Shown here piece after piece: positions 18,848 to 28,568 of a DNA stretch of 64,000 bases. How positions within the stretch are numbered: position 1 is the stretch's first letter; the number at the start of each line of letters is the position of its first letter. A program made the translations under genes and the position numbers. The stretch covers positions 182,711 to 246,710 of the forward strand of contig JAFABI010000041.1 of NCBI GenBank assembly GCA_023426125.1, in the 5' to 3' direction. A model generated the notes under the pieces. The model worked only from the letters and a program-made list of their open reading frames with translations, had not been told where the DNA came from and did not search any database. This DNA comes from Bacillota bacterium. GTDB lineage: Bacteria; Bacillota; Clostridia; Acetivibrionales; DTU013.

Positions 18848-21037
18848 ATGTCTTTAGCATCGCCCGTGGATTACTACGTAAGCGGAAACACTCTGACCAT
18901 CACGGCAGGCTATCTTGAAGGTCTTAACCTTTCCGCAGGCGATACAGCGGAATTTGAAATCTCCTTTAATGTCGGTGACAGCGCCGCCCTGGCAGTCGAA
19001 GCCGTAAAAAACTACAAGCCCGGCAGCGACGCCACGCTGAGCGATCTGACGGTGGGCGGCAGCACAGTGAGCGGGTTTACGCCCGGTACCTACACCTGCA
19101 GTGTTAAACTGCCCCACGGCACTTTGCCAGGCAGCGCGGCGGCTACGGTCGGCGCAACACCCTCGGACCCAAAGGCAACCATAAACGTAATCCAGGCGGC
19201 GTCCCTGCCCGGCAGCGCCACGGTTTTGGTGGCCGCCGAGGATAAGGCAACAATACAAACCTATACGGTGAATTTTACGTTTGAAACCGTATCGAACAAG
19301 GCTCCAAAACGCAAGGCCGGCGTACCGGCAACAACTTCGGCCAGCGTAACGGTAAATGCCGCGTACACTCTCGACCTTTTGACGATCTTTGAGGACACCG
19401 ACAGTGACCCGCTGGCCTATACGGTATCAGTGGATGGCGCCAGTCCGGTTGCGGCAGCGGTAAGCTTTGCCTATATCCCGGTATCTGCAGGCGATATCAT
19501 ATTGGTATTCAAAGCCAACGATGGAACGGCGGACTCCGACGACACCTACACAGTGACGCTGACAGCCAGCGCAGCGCCGCCGAAGACCTATGCCCTTACC
19601 ATTACGGCAAGGACGGGTGGCAGCACTACGACCGGCAGCAGCAGTTATGCGGCAGGTACGGTTATCAACATTGCCGCGACGCCTTCTTCCGGATATAGCT
19701 TCAATAAATGGACGTCCGACGGCGGCGGAACCTTCGGCAGCGCGACCAGCGCCGGTACCACCTTTACCATGCCTGCCAACGATGTCACAATCACAGCCAG
19801 CTTTACGTACAACGGCTCCGGCGGAGGCAGTGGCTCTCATACCTCAGCGCCGTCTTATAAGGCAGATGTTTCGGGAAGCGGCACATCGGGAACCCCCCTG
19901 CCGGTCAACGTCAATACAAATAACGGAAGCGCGTCAGTGGATCTGCGTACTCCGACGGGGGATATCTTCACCGACGGAGGGACTATGCTTATCACCGTAC
20001 CTTCCATCCCAGGAGTGGATACCTATGCCCTTGGTATCTCCGCGTCTTTCCTGACCGGCTCTCAAGGGGAAGGTTCCCTGACTCTCACGACAGGTATGGG
20101 CAGCATCACCATACCGGATAACATGCTTTCCGGAATTCCGGGAACTGAGGGGAAAAAAGCCGGCATCACCATCGGCCAGGGCGACAAGTCTGGTCTGCCC
20201 GATGAAGTAAAAACATCTATCGGCAACCGGCCTCTGGTGCAGCTTACCCTGACGTTGGACGGAACGCAGACGGATTGGAACAACCCCAGTGCTCCGGTTA
20301 CGGTTTCGATCCCTTACACCCCGACGACGGCGGAGTTGGCTGACCCCGAGCATATCGTCGTATGGTACATCGACGGAGCCGGAAATGCGGTATCGGTACC
20401 CAACGGGAGGTATGACCCCGCAACCGGCGCCGTGAACTTTACCACCACACATTTCAGTTATTATGCCATTGCCTATGTGCAAAAGACCTTCGGCGACTTG
20501 GGTAGCGTGGCCTGGGCTAAGGGATCCATTGAGGTGCTTGCGTCCAAGGGTATATTGGAGGGTACATCGGAAACAGAGTACTCCCCTCAAACAAACATTA
20601 CGAGGGCGGACTTCCTGTGCTTCCTTGTACGGACCCTGGGAGTTGACGCCGAGGTTGATGGAAACTTCGATGACATAAACAGTGATAACTATTACTACAA
20701 AGAGATAGGCATTGCCAAAGCGTTCGGTATCACCAAAGGCACCGGGAATAACAAATTCAGCCCGGATGCATACATTACAAGGCAGGATATGATGGTACTG
20801 TCCGAGAGAGTCTTAAGAATGCTGAAAAAGCTTGAAGCGCAGGGTTCGGCTTCGGATCTTGGTAGTTTTACCGACAAGTCCCTCGTAGCGGCCTATGCCG
20901 TAAACAGCGTCGCTTCTGTTGTCAAGGAAGGTTTGATCGTCGGCAGCGGCAATAAGGTCAACCCCCTGGGCAATACCACAAGGGCGGAGGCAGCCGCGTT
21001 CCTGTACAGGGTATATAATAAGTACGCCGGATATTAG
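18848..21037 (+). pseudogene. Pseudogene segment: X2 end, cadherin-like repeat, InlB-like repeat, three SLH domains
   Basis: Continues in the same frame after the TAA at 18839: the rest of the X2 module (YVSGNTLTITAGYLEGLNLS), a second cadherin-like repeat near-identical to the one at 18173 (RKAGVPATTSASVTVNAAY, FEDTDSDPLAY), an InlB-type repeat (GYSFNKWTSDGGGTFG...MPANDVTITASF), a beta region ending HFSYYAIAYVQ, and three SLH repeats (VAWAKGSIEVLASKGILEG; KEIGIAKAFGITKGTG; VNSVASVVKEGLIVGSG). SLH domains bind pyruvylated wall polysaccharide. Lacking a signal peptide, this 729-codon stretch alone could not reach the surface. Confidence 0.8.
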
Positions 21038-21138
21038 AAGATTAGCGGATGTGCAGAGTATCTAAACAATAGCCCCTATTTTGACAATATCCGGCGACAT
21101 ATGATATGGAAATTCATATAAAGTATTAATAATTCTAC

Positions 21139-21176
21139 GAAAAACGGTAAATTATCATTTTAATTTACTGTTTTTC
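21139..21176 (+). terminator. Rho-independent terminator after the SLH pseudogene
   Basis: GAAAAACGGTAAATTA, a TCAT loop and TTTAATTTACTGTTTTTC form an A/T-rich stem (one mismatch) ending in a T run, 100 bases after the SLH stop. Confidence 0.75.
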
Positions 21177-21339
21177 ATTTATCCTATATATTGGCATAGA
21201 ATGATTTAACATACATGCTCTTGATGATTCAAACAGTCAGGCTTGACATTATATAGCATATAGCTCATCATTTAGTTTGAAGGAAATCAGGAAACACTAC
21301 AGCAAGAAGTTAGGGGATATTTTGTGGTATACAACCCGA

Positions 21340-21369
21340 TTGACAACACTAAAGCGATAGTACTATAAT
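21340..21369 (+). promoter_or_regulatory. Near-consensus sigma-A promoter of uptake locus 2
   Basis: TTGACA (21340-21345), an 18-base spacer and TATAAT (21364-21369). Transcription would begin near 21376, which argues against the far upstream TTG start at 21386 and supports a start for the kinase at 21437 or later. Confidence 0.75.
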
Positions 21370-21436
21370 AAGATGAAATTAATTTTTGAATTTCATAAAC
21401 ACAAAGCGATGCCATATTAGTGATCGGGCGGTCCAT

Positions 21437-23359
21437 ATGAAATATTCATTTACAAATACAACACAAATAAGGTCGTTGCGAAAAATGGAGAAAAAGGGCA
21501 GGCTTGCATGTTATCTCATTCATATATATAAAAAGTTTATTGGTAACAAATTTATAATTAAACTATTCTTATCATACTCTATAATAATTGGAATTTCACT
21601 GTTTATAACGGGTAACATTATATCTAATTTCCTCGTTAACAAGATGGTAGATGATGAGGTCAAGGATCAGAATATATTAATCAACAATATGAAGAAATAT
21701 ACAGAAGATAAACTGGATAGGATAAATCAATTAATGATGAGTCTTTATAACAGCTACAGCAGTGAGAACTATATTGTGGAAACACTGAAAAGTATAGAAC
21801 AAAGCAGCACTGATTCAAATTACCCGGATTCATATAAGCTTGATATCACAAATACCTTCCTGTATGGAATGGTGAGAGCGGAAAGCGATATTGCTGATAT
21901 AATAATTCTGGATAGCCGGGACGGATTATTTTTTCATGCTTCGCCCATAAAGGAACGGTCTGTGTCAAAGGTGTACGATTTTTCCGAGGACCGTGTTGTT
22001 AAGAACTTAAAGGAAGTTGAAAAACAATTTAACATATTTTCGTATGGAAAGCCCGGATATATTATTGAGTCACCTTTTCCGGTGGTTACTTTTGCAGGGA
22101 ATATTGTAGATTTTCAGAATGGAATGAAAGTAAATAAAATCGGAAAATACATGTTTAATTTTAACCTTAGAGGATTTGATGAAGCATACAACAGGCTTAG
22201 TGGAAATACTAAAAGCGAATTTTATATTATCGGACCCGACAGACGGATAATATACGCCAGGAATTCAGAGATGGTAGGCGTTGAATATACGCAATATGAT
22301 GAAGCTGTCAATAATGGAAATAAAGAAAAGCTTGCGGGGAGAAGAGTAATTATCAGCCATGGCAAAATTGATTTTATGGATATAACTCTTCTGTCAATAA
22401 TCTCTGAAGATGAGGTTGTTAAAGACGCTGAAAAGGTTAGATATTTTATTACCATCGTTGTTTTTATAAGCCTTGTCATTGCTATGGCGGTTACTTTTGC
22501 AGCCTCAAGAATATTTTCATCAAGAATCCGGAAAATTGTAAACAGCATGCATTTGGTGCAGGAAGGAAATCTGGATACAAGAATCAAAAATAAGAGCGAA
22601 GATGAAATAGGACAGCTGGCAATCATGTTTAATCAGATGTGCGAAAGGCTTAAAGAGTATATAAACCGTGTATATATTTCTGAAATTAAAACGAGAAAGT
22701 CAGAAATCCATGCTTTGCAATCAAAAATCAATCCCCATTTTCTCTATAATACCATTGAAACCATACGTATGAAGGCATTGGAATATAATGCAGCCGATAT
22801 TTCAGAGATGATGGCAGTTCTCGGAAGGCTTTTCAGGTGGAATGTAAGCGGCAGTTCTATCATTATCAGTCTGGAAGAAGAAATAGAGTATGTATCCATG
22901 TACTTTAAAATTCATCAAATCAGATATCAGCATAAAATCAGCATGCATATTGAACTTGAAAAAGGAATTAAAAACCTTGGAATTCCAAAATTTTTACTGC
23001 AGCCAATAATTGAGAATTCAGTGCATCATGGTTTGGCGGGAAAAGATGACAACGGAGAAATCCGGATAAAAGGATATATTGACGGCCACCGGCTTATCAT
23101 TGAAGTAATTGACGATGGAACAGGTATGGATGACAGGACACTTGATAGCGTGATACAAAGTCTAAATGCCCTGCCGGATGATTTTGATGATTACTATATC
23201 GGTTTGAGCAATGTTAACAGTCGTCTAAAGCTTTTATTCGGAGACAAATACGGCATTGATATTACCAGCGAAAGAGGAAAATATACCAGAGTGACTGTAA
23301 AGTTGCCTGCTATACAAAGAAAGGACATGGGAAAATATGTACAGGCTTTTGATAGTTGA
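21437..23359 (+). CDS. YesM-type sensor histidine kinase of locus 2
   Basis: Two membrane segments (LFLSYSIIIGISLFITG; YFITIVVFISLVIAMAVTFA) flank an extracellular sensor of about 280 residues. A HAMP region, the phospho-acceptor motif SKINPHFLYNT, the N-box IIENSVHHGLAGKDD and the G-box DDGTGMDD follow. The start is uncertain: ATG 21437 has a weak GGGCGG upstream and fits the promoter at 21340; ATG 21485 is also possible. The end overlaps the regulator gene by 23 bases. Codon use is clearly more AT-rich than locus 1. Likely senses an extracellular oligosaccharide. Confidence 0.88.
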   Translation: MKYSFTNTTQIRSLRKMEKKGRLACYLIHIYKKFIGNKFIIKLFLSYSIIIGISLFITGNIISNFLVNKMVDDEVKDQNILINNMKKYTEDKLDRINQLMMSLYNSYSSENYIVETLKSIEQSSTDSNYPDSYKLDITNTFLYGMVRAESDIADIIILDSRDGLFFHASPIKERSVSKVYDFSEDRVVKNLKEVEKQFNIFSYGKPGYIIESPFPVVTFAGNIVDFQNGMKVNKIGKYMFNFNLRGFDEAYNRLSGNTKSEFYIIGPDRRIIYARNSEMVGVEYTQYDEAVNNGNKEKLAGRRVIISHGKIDFMDITLLSIISEDEVVKDAEKVRYFITIVVFISLVIAMAVTFAASRIFSSRIRKIVNSMHLVQEGNLDTRIKNKSEDEIGQLAIMFNQMCERLKEYINRVYISEIKTRKSEIHALQSKINPHFLYNTIETIRMKALEYNAADISEMMAVLGRLFRWNVSGSSIIISLEEEIEYVSMYFKIHQIRYQHKISMHIELEKGIKNLGIPKFLLQPIIENSVHHGLAGKDDNGEIRIKGYIDGHRLIIEVIDDGTGMDDRTLDSVIQSLNALPDDFDDYYIGLSNVNSRLKLLFGDKYGIDITSERGKYTRVTVKLPAIQRKDMGKYVQAFDS

Positions 23360-24647
23360 TGATGAGGCGGTAATAAGAAACGGCCTGAAAAGCATGATAC
23401 ATTGGGAAGAATATGGCTTGAAAATTGCTGGTTTTGCGTCTGATGGACTGGAGGCTTTACGGCTAATTGCGTCAGAAAAGCCTGATATTGTTATTACGGA
23501 TATAAAAATGCCTAATATGAATGGTCTGGAGTTGATTAAAGAAGCCCGCGATAGAGGTTTGAAACTGAGGTCCATCGTGTTAAGCGGCTATAATGATTTT
23601 ATACTGATAAAAGAGGCTATGAAGTACGGTGCTGAAAATTACCTTCTCAAGCCTGTAGACATAGAGGAACTGAAACATACTCTTGAAGAAACGGTTAACA
23701 ATCTTGAAAGTGATTCCAGATCTCAAAAGATCGTATTAACAGGCTTAAACATGCTGAAGAGTACTATTTTAAACAGAATTGTTCGTGGCAAAATCGGTAT
23801 ACCGGAATTCATGGAGAAGTCGCGCCTGGCAGATATTGATGTTTCCGGAAAGTGCATGTGGGTAGCGGTTTGTTTATTGGAGAATCAGCAGATGGAGGAA
23901 GAGGCTCTTTGGGATTTGATTTATAACATTGAAGATATTCTAAAAAGCTCTCTTAATACTGATGGATTTTTGCCATTCGTTGATATTAACGGTTGGATTG
24001 ACATTATCTGCGTAAAAACAGGGAATATGAAGGAGAAGAATGATCTGATGCTTTCTCTGGATAAAGTTCGAAAAGAGATTTGCACGGATACAGGAGCCGA
24101 TTTGTTGATTACAGTGGGGAATGAAGTTGAAGGAATAGCAAATATTCCGGTTTCATATGGCGAAGCTTTGCGTATTCAAACCTACAGGATGTTAAATGAA
24201 AAGGATAAAATACTTTTTCATGATGACATGCTACAGAGGAGCGATAGCACAGAGCGGAAAATAGAATTCAATTATAATTATACAATGATTGATTCAATCA
24301 ATATAATAAATAGCAAAAGTATAAATAAGACAATAAAAACGATTGTAAAATATGTAGAAGAGCACTATAAAGAGAATATTTCCTTAAAGGAGCTTTCATC
24401 AAAATTGTTTTTTAATGCCGAGTATATTGGAAGGCTTTTCAGGAATGAAACCGGAAAAGCGTTTTCCGACTATTTGAATATGGTAAGGATTATAAGATCC
24501 ATACAACTGTTGGATCACACCGGAATGAAAACTACAGATATTGCAAAAAGCGTTGGTTTTGACAATGTAAACTATTATTACTCCATATTTAAGAAATTCA
24601 TGGGCATCACACCGACAGAATACAGAAATAAGCAGTCGGATATTTAA
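23337..24647 (+). CDS. YesN-type response regulator of locus 2
   Basis: 436 residues. The receiver domain has the acidic pair VDDEAV, phospho-acceptor Asp in IVITDIKMPNMNG and LLKPVD; a middle region of about 200 residues typical of YesN follows; then an AraC-type C-terminal HTH (LSSKLFFNAEYIGRLFRNETG; IAKSVGFDNVNYYYSIFKKFMG). The start ATG 23337 lies inside the kinase end, with AAAGGACATGGG upstream. It probably activates the promoter at 24670 for the downstream importer. Confidence 0.9.
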   Translation: MYRLLIVDDEAVIRNGLKSMIHWEEYGLKIAGFASDGLEALRLIASEKPDIVITDIKMPNMNGLELIKEARDRGLKLRSIVLSGYNDFILIKEAMKYGAENYLLKPVDIEELKHTLEETVNNLESDSRSQKIVLTGLNMLKSTILNRIVRGKIGIPEFMEKSRLADIDVSGKCMWVAVCLLENQQMEEEALWDLIYNIEDILKSSLNTDGFLPFVDINGWIDIICVKTGNMKEKNDLMLSLDKVRKEICTDTGADLLITVGNEVEGIANIPVSYGEALRIQTYRMLNEKDKILFHDDMLQRSDSTERKIEFNYNYTMIDSINIINSKSINKTIKTIVKYVEEHYKENISLKELSSKLFFNAEYIGRLFRNETGKAFSDYLNMVRIIRSIQLLDHTGMKTTDIAKSVGFDNVNYYYSIFKKFMGITPTEYRNKQSDI

Positions 24648-24669
24648 AGTATATGTACGATTTCTAAAC

Positions 24670-24698
24670 TTGAAAAAAACATTTATGCAAAATAGAAT
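24670..24698 (+). promoter_or_regulatory. Promoter of the locus 2 importer
   Basis: TTGAAA (24670-24675), 17 bases, TAGAAT (24693-24698), 69 bases before the binding-protein start. One mismatch in each hexamer. Confidence 0.6.
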
Positions 24699-24766
24699 AT
24701 TATTAAGAGATTACTTATGCGCATAATGATTTTCATCTTAAACTGAATTCATCGGGAGGAAGAATA

Positions 24767-26086
24767 ATGAAAAGATTTGTTTCAGTCTTACTATTGTCCC
24801 TAATGGTTTTGATGCTTTTCGCAGGCTGTAAACAGGAAGTAAAGTCCACGGATGGCAAAAGCAGCAGTTTAACTCAAGCAGAGACAAAGGAAAACTCCAC
24901 AAAAACCAGTGAGCCTGTAACACTCACTTTTTTGGCACAAACGGATCCACTGAAGACGGAAGCCTTCTGGAAGGAAATCAACGATAAATTTGAAGCTGCC
25001 AATCCCGGCATTAAAATCAAATGGTCGACATACCCTGACCAGAGTAAAAAAGACGATTATTCCAAGGTTTTATATGCTTCCGGAATGCTGCCTGACGTCT
25101 TACTGGGTGGTGTGGATATATTGAAAAGAACAGTAGGACCATTTGCAGAAATACCGGAGAGCCTATATTCTATTCTGGAAGATGCAGCCATCGAAAAAAT
25201 TGATGGAAAAGTATATGGCATGCCGACAATCAAGCTTGTTATGCAAAATGTTTATTACAATAAGGACATATTTGCACAGCATAATATCTCTATTCCTAAA
25301 ACATGGGATGAATTTGAGAATATCTGTGAGACGCTTAAAAACAAGGGCATATCACCCCTTATTGCATATACCCAGGTTGGGGTGGCAGACCCATTTATAA
25401 ATACTGTTCTGACAAGTGAATTAAACCAGTTGTCACGTAATTATCCAAAAATGATAGCATCAGGTGAGCTGAAATTCAACGGGCCCGAAATTAAAGGTTT
25501 GCTGAAAAAATATCTCGGGTTATGGGAAAAAGGGTATTTCTTTGAAGGTTCCAAATCAATTACCGATACTCAAAGGATGGAAGCATTTTCAAAGGGTAAG
25601 GCGGCAATGCTTATAGACGGCCAGTGGTTTGCAAATAAGCTTCAGGGAATGACGGAGAGCAAGCTTGGATGGTTTATGCTGCCTGCAGCAAGTTCTACCG
25701 GATACTACCCTGGCTTCAATTCAGACAATGTTGCAATAAGTGCGAAAACTGAAAATTATGACGAAGCAATTGCTCTTATAAAGTTCCTTTTCAGTGATGA
25801 CATTTACAAGCATTACCTCAAACAGGGAAATGCAAATCCGACAACAAAAAAGCCTGTGATATATGAAATGGATTACCTTTCAAAGGAAATAGCCGAGAAA
25901 GCTGCACAAGGCCAGGTTGCCGTCTCATTTACCAAGCTTGTCCAACACCCCGTGGGTTCGGTCGCCGAGTTACAAAAGGCAGTTATGGACGTGATATACG
26001 GGGGAGATATTGATAAAATAATGGATAATTTCGAGAAAAAATACAGAGAGCTGCAGGAAGCAGCTAAGAGTGCCGGCAGCAAGTAG
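24767..26086 (+). CDS. Sugar ABC transporter solute-binding lipoprotein of locus 2
   Basis: Family 1 carbohydrate-binding protein with signal peptide and lipobox LFAGC, then a Ser/Thr/Lys linker, PVTLTFLAQTDPLKTEAFW and the hallmark YGMPTIKLVMQNVYYNKDIF, and ISIPKTWDEFENICETL near the hinge. The length (439) is normal. RBS GGGAGGAAG stands 7 bases before the ATG. It is followed by a strong hairpin and then the two permeases. The ligand cannot be inferred. Confidence 0.92.
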   Translation: MKRFVSVLLLSLMVLMLFAGCKQEVKSTDGKSSSLTQAETKENSTKTSEPVTLTFLAQTDPLKTEAFWKEINDKFEAANPGIKIKWSTYPDQSKKDDYSKVLYASGMLPDVLLGGVDILKRTVGPFAEIPESLYSILEDAAIEKIDGKVYGMPTIKLVMQNVYYNKDIFAQHNISIPKTWDEFENICETLKNKGISPLIAYTQVGVADPFINTVLTSELNQLSRNYPKMIASGELKFNGPEIKGLLKKYLGLWEKGYFFEGSKSITDTQRMEAFSKGKAAMLIDGQWFANKLQGMTESKLGWFMLPAASSTGYYPGFNSDNVAISAKTENYDEAIALIKFLFSDDIYKHYLKQGNANPTTKKPVIYEMDYLSKEIAEKAAQGQVAVSFTKLVQHPVGSVAELQKAVMDVIYGGDIDKIMDNFEKKYRELQEAAKSAGSK

Positions 26087-26093
26087 AACGGAG

Positions 26094-26130
26094 CATGCGG
26101 GGCTTCAGCTTTGCAGCCGAAGCCCGCATG
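26094..26130 (+). terminator. Attenuator-like hairpin between binding protein and permeases
   Basis: CATGCGGGGCTTC pairs with GAAGCCCGCATG (one bulge), followed by ATTTTATTT. This is a convincing partial terminator 8 bases after the binding-protein stop. It would let the binding protein be made in excess over the permeases. Confidence 0.75.
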
Positions 26131-26165
26131 ATTTTATTTGAATAAAACAGGAGGATAATGCTGCC

Positions 26166-27035
26166 ATGAACAGGAAAAAAGTATCTTTCCTACTTGTGCT
26201 TCCATCCATTTTGATATTTATTTTAATTGAAATGGTACCGATATTGGTATCATTCATATATAGTTTCACAAATTGGAATGGATATGATTGGAATGCGAAG
26301 TATGTTGGATTTGCAAACTACGTCAAATTAATTACCGATACCGGTACTTTGAGTTCAATCAAGATATCGTTGTACTTTGTTTTTATAACTGTTGCGGCAA
26401 CCAATATACTGGCGCTCATTTTGGCAGTAATATTGAAAGACTCAGGTATACAGGCTAATTTCTACAGGAGTGCTCTTTTTCTTCCGGTTGTTATCAGCCC
26501 TGTAGCGGCGGCATATATATGGAAAGTGCTTTTTTCCTATGACGGGCTTCTGGATTATATATTCAAAGGTATTGGATTAGCGGAAAAGCATATCGGTTGG
26601 CTTGAAAATCCTGATATAGCTCTATATTCGGTCTGTCTGGTAGCTGTATGGAAATCCGTAGGTCTTCATATAGTCATATTGCTTGCATCTATTAAAACAA
26701 TCCCGGGTGAACTGTACGAAGCAGCTGACATAGATGGATGTGCATCATGGCAGAAGTTTTTAAACATTACTTTGCCCCTAATAAGGCCCGGACTTACAAT
26801 CAGCATCGTATTAAGCACAATAGGCAATTTGAAGCAATACCCGCTTGTTTCCGTGCTTACCGACGGGGGACCGGTGGATTCAACACAGATTCTATCCATA
26901 AAAATTATTCACGAAGGCTTCAGGTTCAATCAGAATGGTTTTGCCTCAGCAATTTCCTTTTTGCTCTTTACTCTAATAATGCTGGTGACTCTCATTCAGA
27001 ATACACTGCTCAATAGAAAGAAGGTTGAATACTGA
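26166..27035 (+). CDS. Sugar ABC transporter permease (MalF type), locus 2
   Basis: 289 residues, about six membrane helices beginning VSFLLVLPSILIFILIEMVP. The EAA loop is ELYEAADIDGCASWQKFLNI, the C-terminus LNRKKVEY. RBS AGGAGGATAA precedes the ATG. The stop overlaps the next start by one base. Confidence 0.92.
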   Translation: MNRKKVSFLLVLPSILIFILIEMVPILVSFIYSFTNWNGYDWNAKYVGFANYVKLITDTGTLSSIKISLYFVFITVAATNILALILAVILKDSGIQANFYRSALFLPVVISPVAAAYIWKVLFSYDGLLDYIFKGIGLAEKHIGWLENPDIALYSVCLVAVWKSVGLHIVILLASIKTIPGELYEAADIDGCASWQKFLNITLPLIRPGLTISIVLSTIGNLKQYPLVSVLTDGGPVDSTQILSIKIIHEGFRFNQNGFASAISFLLFTLIMLVTLIQNTLLNRKKVEY

Positions 27036-27925
27036 TGAATGACGATACTATCACACACGAAGGACTTTGCGGCAGGAAAGCTTTAAACAAGGCCGGGAAA
27101 AACATTACCGCGTCAAGGATACTTGTGAATTTGTTCCTGATAATAGTAACCCTGGTAGTATTAGTGCCGGTATATATGACGGTAGTCGGTTCTTTAAAGA
27201 CCGATTCAACAATTGCAGAGAGCCCGTTTTCTTTAACCAGACTGACTTTGGCAAATTTTAAAATAGTGTTTTCAAACCAGAGCGGTAATGTGTTGAAAAT
27301 GTATTTCAATACTATTGTGATAACAGGTTCGGCAGTTGTTTTAATAATAATAATTGAAACCATGGCCGGCTATTACCTGGCCAGAAAAAAGAGTAAAATA
27401 GCAGTTTTACTATCTTTGATTTTTGTATCGGGGTTGATGATTCCCGATGAAGTTATAATTATTCCACTGGTTACAATGTATGCAAAACTTAACCTTATCG
27501 GGACGATTCACGGACTGTTCCTGTTTTTTGTCGGCGCAAGGGGTATTATTGCAATATTTCTTTATCAGAAGTTTATCGGCACAATCCCGTATGAGCTTGA
27601 GGAATCTGCGATAGTTGACGGAGCAGGGCAATTAAGGATTATATGGCAGATAATATTCCCTCTTTTAAAGCCATGTACGGCAACTGTGGCAATATTCGTC
27701 GGACTGGGTGTTTGGAATGATTTCCTTATGCCTGTATTTCTCCTTAGAGACTCAGATGCAAAGACAATTACCGTAGGTATTTACTCTGCCCTTGGAGAGA
27801 CAATACAAAACTGGGCCTTGGCATTTGCATGGGTTGTAGTTGCAGCACTACCGGTTGCTTTGTTGTTTCTATTGTTTCAAAGATTCTTTATCGATGGAAT
27901 GACTGCAGGCGCCATTAAGGGATAA
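27035..27925 (+). CDS. Sugar ABC transporter permease (MalG type), locus 2
   Basis: 296 residues with six membrane helices. The EAA loop is ELEESAIVDGAGQLRIIWQI and the C-terminus GMTAGAIKG. The start overlaps the previous stop (TGATG). As in locus 1, no ATPase gene is present. The stop codon is followed immediately by a group II intron, which separates this operon from the FAD oxidoreductase at 30464 that may originally have belonged to it. Confidence 0.92.
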   Translation: MNDDTITHEGLCGRKALNKAGKNITASRILVNLFLIIVTLVVLVPVYMTVVGSLKTDSTIAESPFSLTRLTLANFKIVFSNQSGNVLKMYFNTIVITGSAVVLIIIIETMAGYYLARKKSKIAVLLSLIFVSGLMIPDEVIIIPLVTMYAKLNLIGTIHGLFLFFVGARGIIAIFLYQKFIGTIPYELEESAIVDGAGQLRIIWQIIFPLLKPCTATVAIFVGLGVWNDFLMPVFLLRDSDAKTITVGIYSALGETIQNWALAFAWVVVAALPVALLFLLFQRFFIDGMTAGAIKG

Positions 27926-28568
27926 CTGCGACACGTCGCAGTATAGATAAATGTTTGGAAGGCTTGAGACGACTACGTTTCAAGCGTATCACAAACCTGT
28001 TGTTCCGTCAACAGTAACCTATCAACAAATGCGGAGGTGGTAACACACTGTATTGAGCTGTTGAGATAATGTAACCCTCAAAGCCAAAGCCGTAAGGCAA
28101 AAGCGGTACTTTCAGCATCAAGGAAGTTAGGGAACTAGGTTATGGATGGCATGGTTAAATTAAATGAACTGTTATTAAACGTCGTGATAACTGAACGAGC
28201 GAAAGATGCTGAAACGCTCGAACCAAAAAGGTACGTAGCTAGATGGTCTGCTTTATCCTCAGACCACACGGATATAAAGCTGCCGGCGGAAAGACAGAAC
28301 CTAAACCATCTGATAAGTTATCTATACGGAACGTGGTAAGCCCGTATTTCCTTCCCGTAAGGGGAGAAGGCAGCCGCAAGGTGAGCTGACGGAGTGCGGG
28401 TATGGGAGTGTGGAGGAAGCAAATGCCGTCCTGTAATGGGGCGGATAGGGACAAATGTCCCACACGAAAGTGTGCAGACTTCCACGTAAGTGTTGATAAG
28501 CACAGCCAATCAACACTTTGGTGATTTATCACAAGAGAGTTTGAAGAATTTTTAAGAAAGGAAAGCAA

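Larger units (their letters stand above)
14843..21037 (+). pseudogene. Broken giant SLH-anchored glycosidase-like surface protein
   Basis: One ancestral reading frame of about 2060 codons. It begins with ATG 14843 (RBS GGGGGGAAG), a signal peptide ending LTAFAD, and a discoidin-like module. Five lesions interrupt it: TGA at 15083-15085 where the paralogue at 11343 has Trp (YGWFASNLTSG versus EG*CNAFLTDG); a -1 shift near 16519 (DA[V]ITADG); a +1 shift near 16842 that restores the frame (KDDGTHAAVAL); TGA at 17783-17785 at the conserved Trp of SENGKNW; and TAA at 18839-18841 where X2 modules have a residue such as Tyr (SVV*GTMS). The 15098-16908 part covers an Ig-like module, the TIM barrel and its C-terminal beta region, including 16561-16841. 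Base composition rises sharply near 18170, so the gene may be a fusion of two sources. Sequencing error is possible for single lesions but unlikely for all five. Confidence 0.85.
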
